In this document: positions 1 through 9,898 of the stretch, piece by piece
Numbering within the stretch: the first letter of the stretch is position 1
Layout: each line of letters begins with the position of its first letter
DNA from: Zoroaster sp. YZ-2022
Lineage: Eukaryota > Echinodermata > Asteroidea > Forcipulatida > Zoroasteridae
NCBI GenBank assembly: GCA_029582265.1
Contig: CM055816.1
Coordinates: 22,593,825 to 22,657,824, forward strand
DNA length: 64,000 bases
Direction: 5' to 3'
Program-made: the position numbers and the translations under genes
The notes under the pieces: model-generated
Told to the model about the DNA's origin: nothing
Seen by the model: the letters and a program-made list of their open reading frames with translations, nothing else
Databases searched by the model: none

Positions 1-272
1 GAACATTATTAAGCCCAACTTTCATATACGTGACCAATTCAAAACTTGATAATTACTATGGCATTATTCGTTTTGTGTTCATTTAAATTTATTACATGGT
101 GACCCCTAAAAATAGCAATTCTAATTTATTTCTTTTTAGAATGCCAGGAGTGTTCAATGATTGTAATGGTGTATTAGCTAAAGACAGCGTGAATCCAGGC
201 TGTAGGATAAATGAAATGGAGAAACGCGGTACAAAATGAGCTGGAAGGATCGCATACAAACATGTATCCACC
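1..272. repeat. Left edge: post-FReD duplicated block plus dispersed repeat D1 fragment
   Basis: Bases 46-85 closely match 37841-37880, a stretch about 0.5 kb upstream of the start codon of the FReD gene at 36311-37354, so the window opens inside another copy of the segmental unit. Bases about 140-262 are a copy of dispersed repeat D1 (other copies near 2420-2600, 6835-6950 and 7458-7540), recognisable by the run from AATGATTGTAATGGTGTATT to a CGCATACAAA motif. No coding function is seen. Confidence 0.6.
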
Positions 273-562
273 AATGGTAACACAGTGGTGACACAGTGGT
301 GACACAGTGGTGACACAGTGGTGACACAGTGGTGACACAGTGGTGACACAGTGGTGACACAGTGGTGACACAGTGGTGACACAGTGGTGACACAGTGGTG
401 ACACAGTGGTGACACAGTGGTGACACAGTGGTGACACAGTGGTGACACAGTGGTGACACAGTGGTGACACAGTGGTGACACAGTGGTGACACAGTGGTGA
501 CACAGTGGTGACACAGTGGTGACACAGTGGTGACACAGTGGTGACACAGTGGTGACACAGTG
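273..562. repeat. 11-bp minisatellite, about 26 copies
   Basis: Perfect head-to-tail copies of CAGTGGTGACA; only the first copy differs (GTAACA). Because 11 is not a multiple of 3, one array is read in all three frames, giving long minus-strand open frames of the type CVTTVSPLCHH that are not genes. The near-perfect copies indicate recent expansion. The array lies inside a D1 fragment, just after the CGCATACAAA motif. Confidence 0.97.
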
Positions 563-763
563 CCTAAAACATATGCCTAAAAGTAGGGTCAATTTAAAGC
601 CATGTGATTAGTGGGCCTCCTTGATCTGATAACTTGTCTCCTGGCTCCACCGATCTGCCAACTAATGCATGACATGAATCCACGAATAAACGCACTGATT
701 GTGCCTTTAAAGATGATCTGATATTTATTTATTTATTTGCCAACCAGTGAAATGCATGTATGC
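563..763. other. Dispersed repeat remnants, no gene
   Basis: Bases 615-665 resemble the end of dispersed repeat D2 (copies at 5100-5160 and 5745-5800), with the phrases GATCTGATAAC and CGATCTGCCAACTAATG. Bases 726-740 hold a short ATTT run. No coding or RNA signal was seen. Confidence 0.4.
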
Positions 764-1170
764 GGTTATTGGAACCAGACCACATTTCCCATATACAAAG
801 TATGGTGGCTGAGAGAGACAAATCGGGCAAACGTTTATACCCTTATGTGAAAACGTTGTTTAAAACGCATCACGACAGAAATCCAATTGATCCTTGATCC
901 TTGATCCTTGATCCTTGACCCAACTGATCCTTGATCCAATTGATCCTTGATCCTTGATCCTTGATCCAATTGATCCTTGATCCAATTGATCATTGATCCA
1001 ATTGATCCTTGATCCAATTGATCCTTGATCCAATTGATCCAATTGATCCTTGATCCAATTGATCCAATTGATCCTTGATCCAATTGATCCTTGATCCTTG
1101 ATCCTTGATCCTTGATCCAATTGATCCTTGATCCTTGATCCAATTGATCCTTCATCCAGTAAATAAAATG
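764..1170. repeat. Post-FReD duplicated block containing an expanded GATCC array
   Basis: The left part (764-880) aligns with 55050-55165: both contain GGAACCAGACC, TTTCCCATATACAAAGT and ATCGGGCAAACGTT. At 55187-55200 the homologous locus has a single short stretch, CCAATCGATCCAGTAA. Here the same place is expanded to the 881-1159 array and ends in CATCCAGTAAAT. The block places the left part of the window just beyond a FReD gene copy. Confidence 0.75.
881..1159. repeat. Two-unit minisatellite (7-bp CTTGATC and 9-bp CAATTGATC)
   Basis: The array is an irregular alternation of two units sharing the TGATC core: CTTGATC (7 bp) and CAATTGATC (9 bp), with a few point variants (CATTGATC, CTTGACC, CAACTGATC). 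About 35 units can be counted. The 9-bp unit contains the palindrome CAATTG and every unit contains GATC. Minus-strand frames reading DQGSIGSRINWI are by-products of the repeat. Confidence 0.95.
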
Positions 1171-1530
1171 CCGACGCGCAGGTCTGAGATGACGCGTGCG
1201 GAGACCAGAGACTTCTTTTTTTTGCCTAATGTCGTTCAAGTAATTTTTTATTTTTGTTTTGTTTTGACCTGTTAAACTTTTAGCTCAAACCGTTCCACAC
1301 AATAATTTCTGAGACTGATGTAACTAAAAGGACAACTCTTCAGAAATGTATAATTCAAGGTTGTCTTTTCATTTAAGATTACCAATAGTGTACAACAGCT
1401 TTTATGGGTAAATGAAAGGGGTGAATATGGCAAAGGAAGGGTACACGGCAAGAAACGGAGGGACGCCTAAATAATGAATGGTAAAATAGCATTTTTCGCA
1501 TTCAATTACGGAATTAAACGTCAATGTAAT
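1171..1530. other. Intergenic, no gene
   Basis: AT-rich sequence with homopolymer runs near 1216-1260. About 1320-1400 resembles the part of D1 near 2300-2420 (AGATTTCAAGGATGTTTGAC type text and AAGATTACCAATAGT). Nothing coding is seen. Confidence 0.4.
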
Positions 1531-1797
1531 GGAGTGTCGTGGCCGAGCGGTCTAGCGCACCGAACTCAAGTTCTGGTGTTGCCAGCAGCAGGGTGTGGGT
1601 TCGAGCCCCGGTCGTGACACTTGTGTCCTTGAGCAACGTACTTAACCATAATTGCTTCGTCCTTCGGATGGGACGTAAAGCCGTAGGTCCCGTGTGTTGT
1701 GTAATGCACGTAAAAAAGAATGCGCCTTGAGCACCACTTAGTTGGTGGATACGTGCGCTATATAAGTCCACACATTATTATTATTATTATTATTATA
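1531..1797 (+). mobile_element. tRNA-Leu-derived SINE (family S1)
   Basis: The head is tRNA-like: an A-box region TGGCCGAGCGGTCTAGCGC (1540-1558), an anticodon-arm-like stretch with loop CTCAAGT (anticodon CAA, leucine) and a B box GGTTCGAGCCC (about 1598). It is followed by a central domain, CTTGAGCAACGTACTTAACC, and GGACGTAAAGCCGTAGGTCC, and by an (ATT)n tail ending near 1797. Such bodies are characteristic of tRNA-derived SINEs, which have an internal RNA polymerase III promoter and are moved by LINE machinery. The same central domain reappears in reverse at 63971-64000. Confidence 0.85.
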
Positions 1798-3146
1798 TAC
1801 TTTTTGATTTCAAATTCATCATTATTGGTTTTCCCCGCAGTCGGCTTGTAAACAATAAGCTCTTTAAAAAAAAAATTTTTTTTTTGTAAATGTATGTAGT
1901 TTTTGTTCGGCAATATTGTTTTGGTAACGACTATTATCTTACTTAAAAGAGTAATCAACACAGTATAATGATAATATTAATAACACTGTCAATGAAAGAT
2001 ATACCAACAGTACATTTGAACCTCTTTTGATGACAGACCAATTAAAGTCCAAAAAGTACAAGCTCCTAAGCAGGGGCGGATCCAAGGTGGTTGAAAAGGG
2101 GGAAACTGCCTATAAGGGGATCACGTATAAATTTAAACCAAGATGATGAATGAGCACTTGGCCTCTTTGCCTGCCTGTCAATTTTTCAGCTCACTAAATT
2201 CCACACATTATTATTTAGAACAGTGTAATAATTGACTTATTCTTACAGAATTTTGATAAGCCAACAAATTTTAGTTCAATTAAAATATCATTTGTCAAAT
2301 TTTACTAAAAGTATAGCTCTTCAGAAAGGAAGATTTCAAGGATGTTTGACTGTCAATTTACATCAAGCGTTATGTAAAACTCTGATCAAACTTATTTTGT
2401 TTTTCTTTTCTTTTAAGATTACCAATAGTTTACAATGAATGTAATGATGTATTCACTGGAGTCAGGGAGAATCCAGGTTTCAGTGTATTTACCAATAGTT
2501 TACAATGAATGTAATGATGTATTAACTGGAAGCAGGGAGAATCTAGGCTGCATGGTAAATGAACGGTGAGAACACGACACAAAAGAACACACTACCATTA
2601 AACGATGGACACACATAGAAATGTATGCTAACAGAACTTGTATAATGATATCAAGGGGAAACCTCTCCTTCCCCCAGCCCCCTCCCCCAACCACCACACT
2701 CCCTCCCCAATACATCAAATGGTTTGAGACGCAATACAAATGGCTCATTAAGTGTTTCCATCCGCAAAGTCCGCTTGTAAATAATATATGGAGAGGTTTC
2801 AGCTCTTACTGAGAACAGACTGTTGAATTTTAAGCGGTTTTTATTCGGTATTGTTGTGCTTGTAACGAGTATTATCTCATCCGTATAATGATAATATTAA
2901 TAATACTGTCAACGAAGATCTGAAGTCTTTTTGATGACAGGCCAATTGTTCCGTTAATTGGTCCACATGCAGTCGTCTTGTATTATGCCCTTATTTTTCT
3001 TAACACTTAAAATTTTAGAATAATTAATTTTATCGAAAAGAATGCCGAATATGACGAAATTTGAATAGAAATGCAGCACACGCTCTTGTTGTTTACCCTG
3101 TAGCAGACTATAACTCCAAACTCCATTCGATACGAGCACCTAAGTA
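1798..3146. repeat. Cluster of dispersed repeats D1/D2 (fragments)
   Basis: Fragments of a non-coding family recur across the window. Recognisable modules are GATAATATTAATAACACTGTCA (1969-1990, 2889-2910), GCAGGGGCGGATCCAAGG (2070), ACCAATAGTTTACAATGAATG (twice, about 2420 and 2490), and TTAAGCGGTTTTT with TTGTGCTTGTAACGAG (2829-2865). The order of modules is shared with 4424-5800, 6791-7560, 8746-9030 and 38700-39080, suggesting one composite element of about 0.7-1 kb with no evident protein. Its class is unknown. No gene is supported. Confidence 0.6.
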
Positions 3147-3361
3147 AAATATGCAAGGTGTGTGGATATTATTAGTCCATTATCCAGGTAAATATGCAAG
3201 GTGTGTGGATATTATTAGTCCATTATCCAGGTAAATATGCAAGGTGTGTGGATATTATTAGTCCATTATCCAGGTAAATATGCAAGGTGTGTGGATATTA
3301 TTAGTCCATTATCCAGGTAAATATGCAAGGTGTGTGGATATTATTAGTCCATTATCCAGGT
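3147..3361. repeat. 43-bp tandem repeat, 5 copies
   Basis: Five virtually identical 43-bp units, each beginning AAATATGCAAGGTGTGTGG and ending TTATCCAGGT. The lack of divergence between copies suggests very recent amplification. No open frame or known motif explains it. Confidence 0.95.
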
Positions 3362-3710
3362 AATACTTCGGTACCATCTGGAGGGACTAATCCATTTATA
3401 TGTTTTCTTTTTACGGAAAAATATGAAAATTCCAAACAAATATGACAGACTTGCTGAAACGGTAGCTTTGTACTCGTTTTTAAGCAAAATTCAAACGCTA
3501 AGCCTCATACAATAAAACACTGTTACGACTGTTTGAGGATTGCTACCAGAGGTAGCCTCAAAAGATCCCATCTTATTACACGCAGTACAATAATTAAAGC
3601 TAAACATCAACATAAAACAACCGTTGTACATGTTATGTCAATAAAATGCACCGACAAAATATGAATTACCGCAGAAAATACATCTCTGGGAAGCAAACTC
3701 CAAAGTTTCT
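3362..3710. other. Intergenic, no gene
   Basis: AT-rich DNA between the 43-bp array and the G-rich duplication. I see no coding, RNA or repeat structure in it. Confidence 0.4.
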
Positions 3711-3824
3711 CCTCTCGTAGGAAATATTTGTTTTGGTTCTGTGTTTTGGAACTTTTGTGTTTTTGGAACAGTTTTCTTTGAGTTTATCGCATTACATTGA
3801 CAGCTAAACTCTCAGTGGTGTACC

Positions 3825-3872
3825 GGGGGCGCGGGGTCACGGGGTCACGGGGGAACGGGGGAACGGGGGAAG
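3825..3872 (+). other. G-rich run, potential G-quadruplex (first copy)
   Basis: Several runs of four or five G are separated by short CGC, TCAC and AAC spacers (for example CGGGGGAACGGGGGAACGGG), which fits the general G4 pattern on the plus strand. Formation in vivo is not shown by sequence alone. Confidence 0.6.
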
Positions 3873-4208
3873 GTGCCTGTACCCAGCCGAGGTCTGTGCC
3901 CCCAGTACCCCATTCAAGATTTTGAAAATAGACACTCGTCACTAATTTTAAAAAGGCAATAAATTACATATTATGATTATTATAACTGCCCCCTTGACCC
4001 CGCCCCCTTCTCGATCCGCCAATGGTTTGAAACGCAATTGCAATCGAGTGTTAAATTTGAATTTCAATAACATTAATTTACTGAATTTCAATAACAATCA
4101 ATTACTAAATTAAAAGTCAAGGCCTTTGGACTTGAAAATGGAAATATTTGTTTTGGATTTGTGTTTTGAAACTTAAAGCTAAGATTTAGGGTCAGTTTTC
4201 TTTGAGTT

Positions 4209-4276
4209 TAGCGCATTACATTGACACGGGGGGAACGGGGGCACGGGGGGAACGGGGGGGGGGGTGAACGGGGCAC
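4209..4276 (+). other. G-rich run, potential G-quadruplex (second copy)
   Basis: This is the second copy of the G-rich core, with longer G runs (one of about 12 G) and the same AAC/CAC spacers. The G tracts are longer than in the first copy although the flanks are similar, so this core is changing length faster than its surroundings. Confidence 0.6.
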
Positions 4277-4500
4277 GTGCCTGCCCCCATCCAATGTCTG
4301 TGCCCCCAGGTGCCACCATTCAAAATTTTGAAAATAGACACTCGTCACGCATTTTAAAAAGTCGTTAAATTACATATTATACCCCCTTGACCACGCCCCC
4401 TTCTCGATCCGTCAATGGTTTGAGACGCCATTGCAATCGCGTGTTGAATTTGAATTTCAATAACATTCAATTACTAAATTAAAAGTCAAGGACTTTGGAC

Positions 4501-4754
4501 TTGAAGTGGCTCATTAAGTGGAAATACACGCAGTCAGCTTGTAAATAATATAATAATGAGAGGGTTCAGCTCTTATTGAGAACAGACTATTGAATTTTAA
4601 GCGGTTTTTGTTCGGTATTGTTGTGCTTGTAACGGTTATCATTTCTCACAAAATGACAATAAAACTGCAGAACATTAATATAAATAATTTGTCAACTAGA
4701 TATATGAAATTAATAAATTTGAAGTTTTGTGTTGACAGGCTATTGTTATCTACA
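4501..4754. repeat. Dispersed repeat D1, right part
   Basis: Contains the module TTAAGCGGTTTTTGTTCGG followed by TTGTGCTTGTAACGGTTATC and a GACAATAAAACTGC stretch. It is shared with 2829-2945, 8845-9000 and 38720-38880. Confidence 0.6.
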
Positions 4755-4985
4755 TGTATAGGATTCTAGCCAGCCAATCGTCATCGGGAAAGCTCGGTGG
4801 TCGAGAGGTTAAGACGTCTGCACTAGTAAGCAGGAGGTCGTGGCGTCGAATCCCGCCCGAGTCGCCTATGAAGTTTTTCCACAGACACTCGGAAAACACC
4901 GAGTATACAGTGCTATACACACGTCAGTGTAGGGCAAAATTAAATCAATTGCTTATCACCCGACGCAAGAATTTCAACAACCTAT
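4755..4985 (+). mobile_element. tRNA-derived SINE (family S2, Thr-like head)
   Basis: The head is AAGCTCGGTGGTCGAGAGG (A-box region about 4790-4815), then an anticodon-arm-like CTGCACTAGTAAGCAG whose loop is close to tRNA-Thr(AGT) but one base too long, then the B box CGTCGAATCCCG. The body contains ACACTCGGAAAACACCGAG, GTATACAGTGCTATACACAC and AAAATTAAATCAATTG. The same head and body occur in reverse at 56815-57030 and as two inverted half-copies at 9899-10137. Confidence 0.8.
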
Positions 4986-5180
4986 GATTATTATCTCACT
5001 CAAAGCAGGGGCGGATCCAAGGTGATTGAAAAGGGGGAAACTGCCTAACAGGGGGCCACGCATAAATTCAAAGAAAGGTGAATGGGCACTTGCTCTCTTT
5101 GTCAGCCTCCAACTGATCCGCTAATTTGCCCCTAGATCCCACGACCTGCCAATGATCCTCAGTATTACATGATACTGAAA
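4986..5180. repeat. Dispersed repeat D2
   Basis: Contains GCAGGGGCGGATCCAAGGTG (5005) and GGGCACTTGCTCTCTTTGTC, shared with 2070-2190, 5648-5800 and, in diverged form, 38881-39080. Non-coding. Confidence 0.6.
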
Positions 5181-5610
5181 CTCTACACTGTAATGATAAT
5201 ATGAATGATACTGTCAATGAAAGATATGTCAACAATCAATTTGAAACTCTGAAACAATTGACAACAGAACTATACACTGTAATGATAATATGAATGATAC
5301 TGTCAATGAAAGATATGCCAACAATCAATTTGAATCTCTCAAACAATTGGCAACAAAACTATACACTGTAATGATAATATTAATCACACTGTCAATGAAA
5401 GATATGTCAACAATCAATTTAAATCTCAAACAATTGGCAACAAAACTATACACTGTAATGATAATATGAATGATACTGTCAATGAAAGATACGTCAACAA
5501 TCAATTTGAATCTCTCAAACAATTGACAACAAAACTATACACTGTAATGATAATATGAATGATACTGTCAATGAAAGATATGCCATCAATACATTCAAAG
5601 CTCTTTTGAT
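5181..5610. repeat. About 89-bp tandem repeat, 5 copies
   Basis: The motif ACACTGTAATGATAATAT recurs at about 5185, 5274, 5363, 5450 and 5539, and each copy continues with ACTGTCAATGAAAGATA and a TCAATTTGAA stretch. The unit is an internal section of the D1/D2 family (compare 1965-2030), so the array arose by local amplification of part of a dispersed element. Both flanks are D2. Confidence 0.9.
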
Positions 5611-6790
5611 GACAGACCAATTACAGTCCAAAAAGTACAATCTCCTAAGCAGGGGCGGATCCAAGGTGATTGAAAAGGGGGAAACTGAAAGGCGTCACGT
5701 ATAAATTCAAAGCAAGGTGAATGGGCACTTGCTCTCTTTGTCCGCCTCCAACTGATCCGCTAATTTGCCCCTAGCTCCCAATGATCCTCAGTATTACTTG
5801 AAACTACGATCAAACGCAGGGGTTGTCAATGTGTACGATTTCTTGTGACGATTGGAAGAGCAGGGAGGGTGAAGGAAGAAGCAGGACCCCTGACCCACTC
5901 CTCCCCATCCCACCCCAAGCCCTACAGACACCCATTATTTTAATTTAACATTTGGTGGCTTTCATTTTGTTCTACAAACAACATCGGTATTAAATTTCAA
6001 AGTTTGTTTCTTGCTAGAATATACGTGTGAGTATGGACACGTCAAGGGAAGGTTTTTAAGTGCGAGTTTGTTATCAAAATGAAGTGGAATATTGTAATAA
6101 TTTGTGCGCTTTACTTAAAAAAAAAAATGTATTATTATAATATATTGTTTTGTGAACGATAATTACTCGGGGTATATTACTACTTGGGGTATATTACAAT
6201 TACCACCCCCCCCCCATACATACGTGGTCGAATCACCCTGTCCCCTGGAGCAATTCCAAGGGGTGAAATCATAAGTTCATCTCGTGCTATTAATGAAATT
6301 GTACGTTCTCTTTCTCTTTTACACCTCACGGTCCTTTCAGAGCCACCATAGTAGACCAGAGTGTATCTGCTGACGAACGTTTGTTGAATGGCAATGAAGG
6401 CGCTGCATACACACAGTGCTGCACAACGTTGTCGAACCATATAAACTTGAGTACTTCTTTTTATCGCGTGATAAATTATGTTTTAATTTGTGTGTATTTA
6501 TTTGCATTCACTGATCATTTTTATAGTTTTCTGTCTCACTTGAAAGTTAACTAAAAATAAATAATTTAAAAAACTGAGCTCATCGTGGACATAATGATGA
6601 AAACTTTGTCAAAAATAAACACAAAATGATGCAATGACGTAATATTTGTCAGTGTGTCAGATGTATTTAACCACGTAGATTCCTCTAAAGCTTCGTTCCT
6701 TTTTGCCTGTCAGTAAACCTGTGCCTCCTTGTACCTTTGGGATGTCTTACCCTGAGCTTAGGAAACTGAAACTGGTCTGGATCATTTTCC
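5611..6790. other. D2 copy (to about 5800), then intergenic sequence
   Basis: Up to about 5800 this is another D2 copy. The remainder is AT-rich with a C run at about 6203-6213 and an A run at 6117. A minus-strand open frame at 6180-6440 has no recognisable domain and I do not call it a gene. Confidence 0.45.
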
Positions 6791-7560
6791 TCCTAAGTTA
6801 GCAAAGGAATTCAATATAATTGTTGTGCAATAGTTTACAATGAATGTAATGATGTATTAACTGGAGGCAGTGAGAATCCAGGCTGTAAGGTAAATGAACG
6901 GTGGAAACACGACGAAAAGTAGGAATCGCATACAAAAATGTACATGGTAAAATTACATGTATGATGATATAAAGGGGGAATATGCCCGCCTCGCCCCCTC
7001 CCCGATCCACCAATGATTTGAGACTCAATTGCAATCACATGATCAACCTGAATAACAATAACATTCAATTACGGAATTAAAATCCAAAAGCCTTTGGACT
7101 TCAATTTCAATTTAGTTTCTCATTTAGCCCATTTATCTCCTCCCCACAGTTGGCTTGTAAACAATAAGGTCTTACTGAAAACAGACTTATTTTGTATTTT
7201 TCTTTTCTTTTAAGATTATCAATAGTTTACAATGAAAGTAATGATGTATTCACTGGCGTAAATGAAAAATGGGGGAAGGGGATGATTTTGAAGTTTGGGT
7301 GCACGGTAAAGCTTGAAGTTATGCATGTGTATTTTTATTATATCTATTTTTTCAACGCATTGAAAATTCTGGGGGATGATTCTATGGACCATCCCACCCA
7401 GTCCAAAATATGGGGGGGGGATATATCACCCATCCCCCGGGATTTACGCCCTTGGATGTATTTACTGGAGGCAGGGAGAATCTAGGCTGCATGGTAAATG
7501 AACGGTGGGAACACTACACAAAAGAACACACTGCCATTAAACTGAATAAGGAATTATAGA
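6791..7560. repeat. Dispersed repeat D1 fragments
   Basis: Two D1 beginnings: GAATGTAATGATGTATTAAC (6842-6861), and a split copy whose start is at about 7222-7255 and whose remainder (GGCAGGGAGAATCTAGGCTG) is at about 7470, separated by about 200 bp of unrelated sequence. The middle also carries the TTTGAGAC...CAATTGCAATC module (7017-7036). Confidence 0.6.
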
Positions 7561-8745
7561 GAAGAACAATGACGTAAATGCGGCGAGGTTCAGTCAACTG
7601 AAACGTTGCCGAGTCATGGTTGTTGGTATATTATGGGTGCACCTTACTAAATAAAATACGGTAGTGACCAAATTCATTTGCCGAGCTCATTATTCTTAAT
7701 TTGTATGCCATCACTTTGTTTGAAAAAGTAAGATTTGAGGTCCATAATCATATACATTTGAGGGACTTTGTGAAAATGGTCCAATATCATGACATGGGGT
7801 CCTTGACTTCCAAATGTGAGTAATTTTGATGCCCTGGTCCTAATTGTCCTAGAAGCGTAGGACCCTTTTCGCAAAATGGATGCTTGCCTCTATAGTGTAG
7901 AGGATGGTTTCCTTTGGGATTGGAATAACTGGACGGGCCTCTAGAGTATGCACATTAAATTGAAAATAAAATAAAAGTCACTAGATATTTTGGTTTTTGT
8001 GTAAACTATTTTTAATGATTTTTGATCATTTTGTATTTACAATTGGTTTGTATGGGTGCACCCTACTCAATACTAACTATACATTCATGCGGCGAGCTGT
8101 ATCATAATTTGTGTATGTCATAATTGTTGTTAAACATCAATCAATACTTTGTCTGTTAGGAGTTTGTAATTATTTTGTAATCATTTGTGAATGTTTTGTA
8201 TTGAATTTCTGTATTGGCCATTGCAGTTATGTCATATTGTCCCAGAATGAAGCGTTATTGGTCCAGTGCTGGGCCACAGGTGGGCCCTCCAGTGTGGCAG
8301 TGTTCTGTTCAGCCCAGTGCTCGTCCGATAGCTGGCGGGTTCTATATTCACGTATGTTCATACATGTCGCTTAGTTCTGCCGAAATAATCGCTCCAATGA
8401 CGATATCCTTGCTACGGCCTGGCTGTATCAATGTCTATCAGAACTGTCGATTTTCATCGAACAACATCTTCCTTATTTTGGCAGGTTTTAAAAAGAAAAT
8501 GCCATGAATAAACGTTGTATACATTTAATTTTAAGTTCTGTTAAATTTTTCTTGAAAGTTAATGATTTTATTTATAAATTACAAATATAGCGCGTTATAC
8601 ACTTTTCAAATGTTTCCCAAAATGTTGGGAAAAGGACATTATTATAAGTCATTTTCCCAATGTTCTTTACTTTTGTTAACGCTCTGCACGTCACACGTAT
8701 TTAATAGCCTTGATCAATGTGCGTTGGAACATCCCCTCCCCAATA
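7561..8745. other. Intergenic with a weak direct repeat, no gene
   Basis: A pair of related stretches, TATGGGTGCACCTTACTAAA (about 7633) and TATGGGTGCACCCTACTCAA (about 8051), each followed by a CGAGCT motif and by TAATTTGT-rich sequence, suggests an old direct duplication about 420 bp apart. Otherwise nothing is recognised. Confidence 0.4.
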
Positions 8746-9030
8746 CATCAAATGGTTTGAGACGCAATAGAAATGGCTCATTAAATGTAAAGTTGGCTTG
8801 TAAATAATAATATGAGAGTTTTCAGTAGAGAACAGAGAACAGACTGTTGAATTTTAAGCGGTTTTTGTTCGGTGTTGTTGTGCTTGTAACGAGTATTATC
8901 TCATCCATATAATGATAATATTAATAACACTGTCAACGAAAGATATGAAATCAATAAATTTTAAGTCTTTTTGATGACAGGCCAATTGTAGTGTTTCGTT
9001 AATTGGTCCACATGCAGTCGGCTTGTAATC
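8746..9030. repeat. Dispersed repeat D1, right part
   Basis: Contains CCAATACATCAAATGGTTTG, TTAAGCGGTTTTTGTTCGG, GATAATATTAATAACACTGT and TTTTTGATGACAGGCCAATT in the same order as 2706-2950. Confidence 0.65.
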
Positions 9031-9385
9031 TTTACTAGGCACATGTCAATAAACAAGATTTAGTTTACCTGTGTTCAAAATATTTTTCATTTTTCCATGG
9101 AGGATTTTAATGAATGTCCTTCCAAAGATTTGATAAGTTTATTTTGATGCTTAATATAAATTATGTACAATATATATACAAGCTATATATTTCGCTCTTT
9201 TTCCTGTCAATCTGTACTCAGTATTTTATTTTGTTGTCTTTAATTGTTATTTATTTTGATGGATTTGTAACTTATTTATATATGTGAAGTTCTTTGTTTT
9301 ATCTAAATTTATATTGTTATCAGCCATCCTGTAATTGGCGATTCTGTCGCTGTTGGATTTGGTCAATAAATAAATAAATATATGC
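9031..9385. other. Possible retroelement 3' tail
   Basis: T-rich UTR-like text ends in GGTCAATAAATAAATAAATA (9360-9380), a simple repeat of the kind that terminates LINE or SINE copies. There is no coding part to identify a family, so this is a weak call. Confidence 0.3.
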
Positions 9386-9424
9386 CCCTAAATAGCTTCA
9401 GATTGCACCAGAGAGCATCTAGAA

Positions 9425-9465
9425 CCTAAAATATTCCCGGGGCCCTTAAACGGGCCCCGGACTCC
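9425..9465. other. GC-rich hairpin
   Basis: CCGGGGCCC, loop TTAAAC, GGGCCCCGG forms a perfect 9-bp stem in otherwise AT-rich DNA (about 9437-9460). Its function is unknown; it could be a foldback terminus or a chance palindrome. Confidence 0.6.
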
Positions 9466-9898
9466 ACGCCGTAGTGGCTTCGCGGTACGCGCTCGCAGAT
9501 TCGTCTCATACAAATGCCCCTACCCTATAATTTCATCATGGCTAGAACACTGGTGCAAGACTAATTACTCCCCCAAAGTACTGGCGTCGATCGCTAGCTA
9601 ATAAGAAGGTTTTTTTTGGGGGGGGGGTGGTAGTATGCAACGAGTGGCACAGGGGCTTTAATCTCGTACTTAGTTATTACATTATCAACCATTCAAAGAC
9701 TTAATGTCTCTTTAATTCGAAATATATGTGAATGTGATTTCCTTTATTTATGCTACAATCTCGTCTCAAACAAGTACACAATCATCTCTAGACTTAAAGG
9801 CCTATGAAATACGCATTTTCTAACTTGAAAACAGCTTAAGTCGATATCCATATCGAAATTTCTTATAGGTTGGTGAAATTCTTGCGTCGGGAGATAAA

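Larger units (their letters stand above)
3711..4500. repeat. Tandem duplication of about 420 bp with G-rich cores
   Basis: The segment from GGAAATATTTGTTTTGG (about 3719) to the ATTCAATTACT region recurs from about 4140. Shared landmarks are TTTCTTTGAGTTTA, GCATTACATTGACA, a G-rich block, AAAATAGACACTCGTCAC, and CCCCCTTGACC followed by TCTCGATCCG. The copies have diverged by point changes and small indels. The right half runs into dispersed repeat D1 (TTTGAGACGC, GCTTGTAAATAATATA). Confidence 0.75.

Noticed and set aside
273..562. CRISPR-like array
   Set aside because: Short head-to-tail units with no spacers, in clearly eukaryotic DNA; the same holds for every other array here.
92..592. Long cysteine/histidine-rich frames on the minus strand
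   Set aside because: Translation of the 11-bp minisatellite in three frames; no codon structure.
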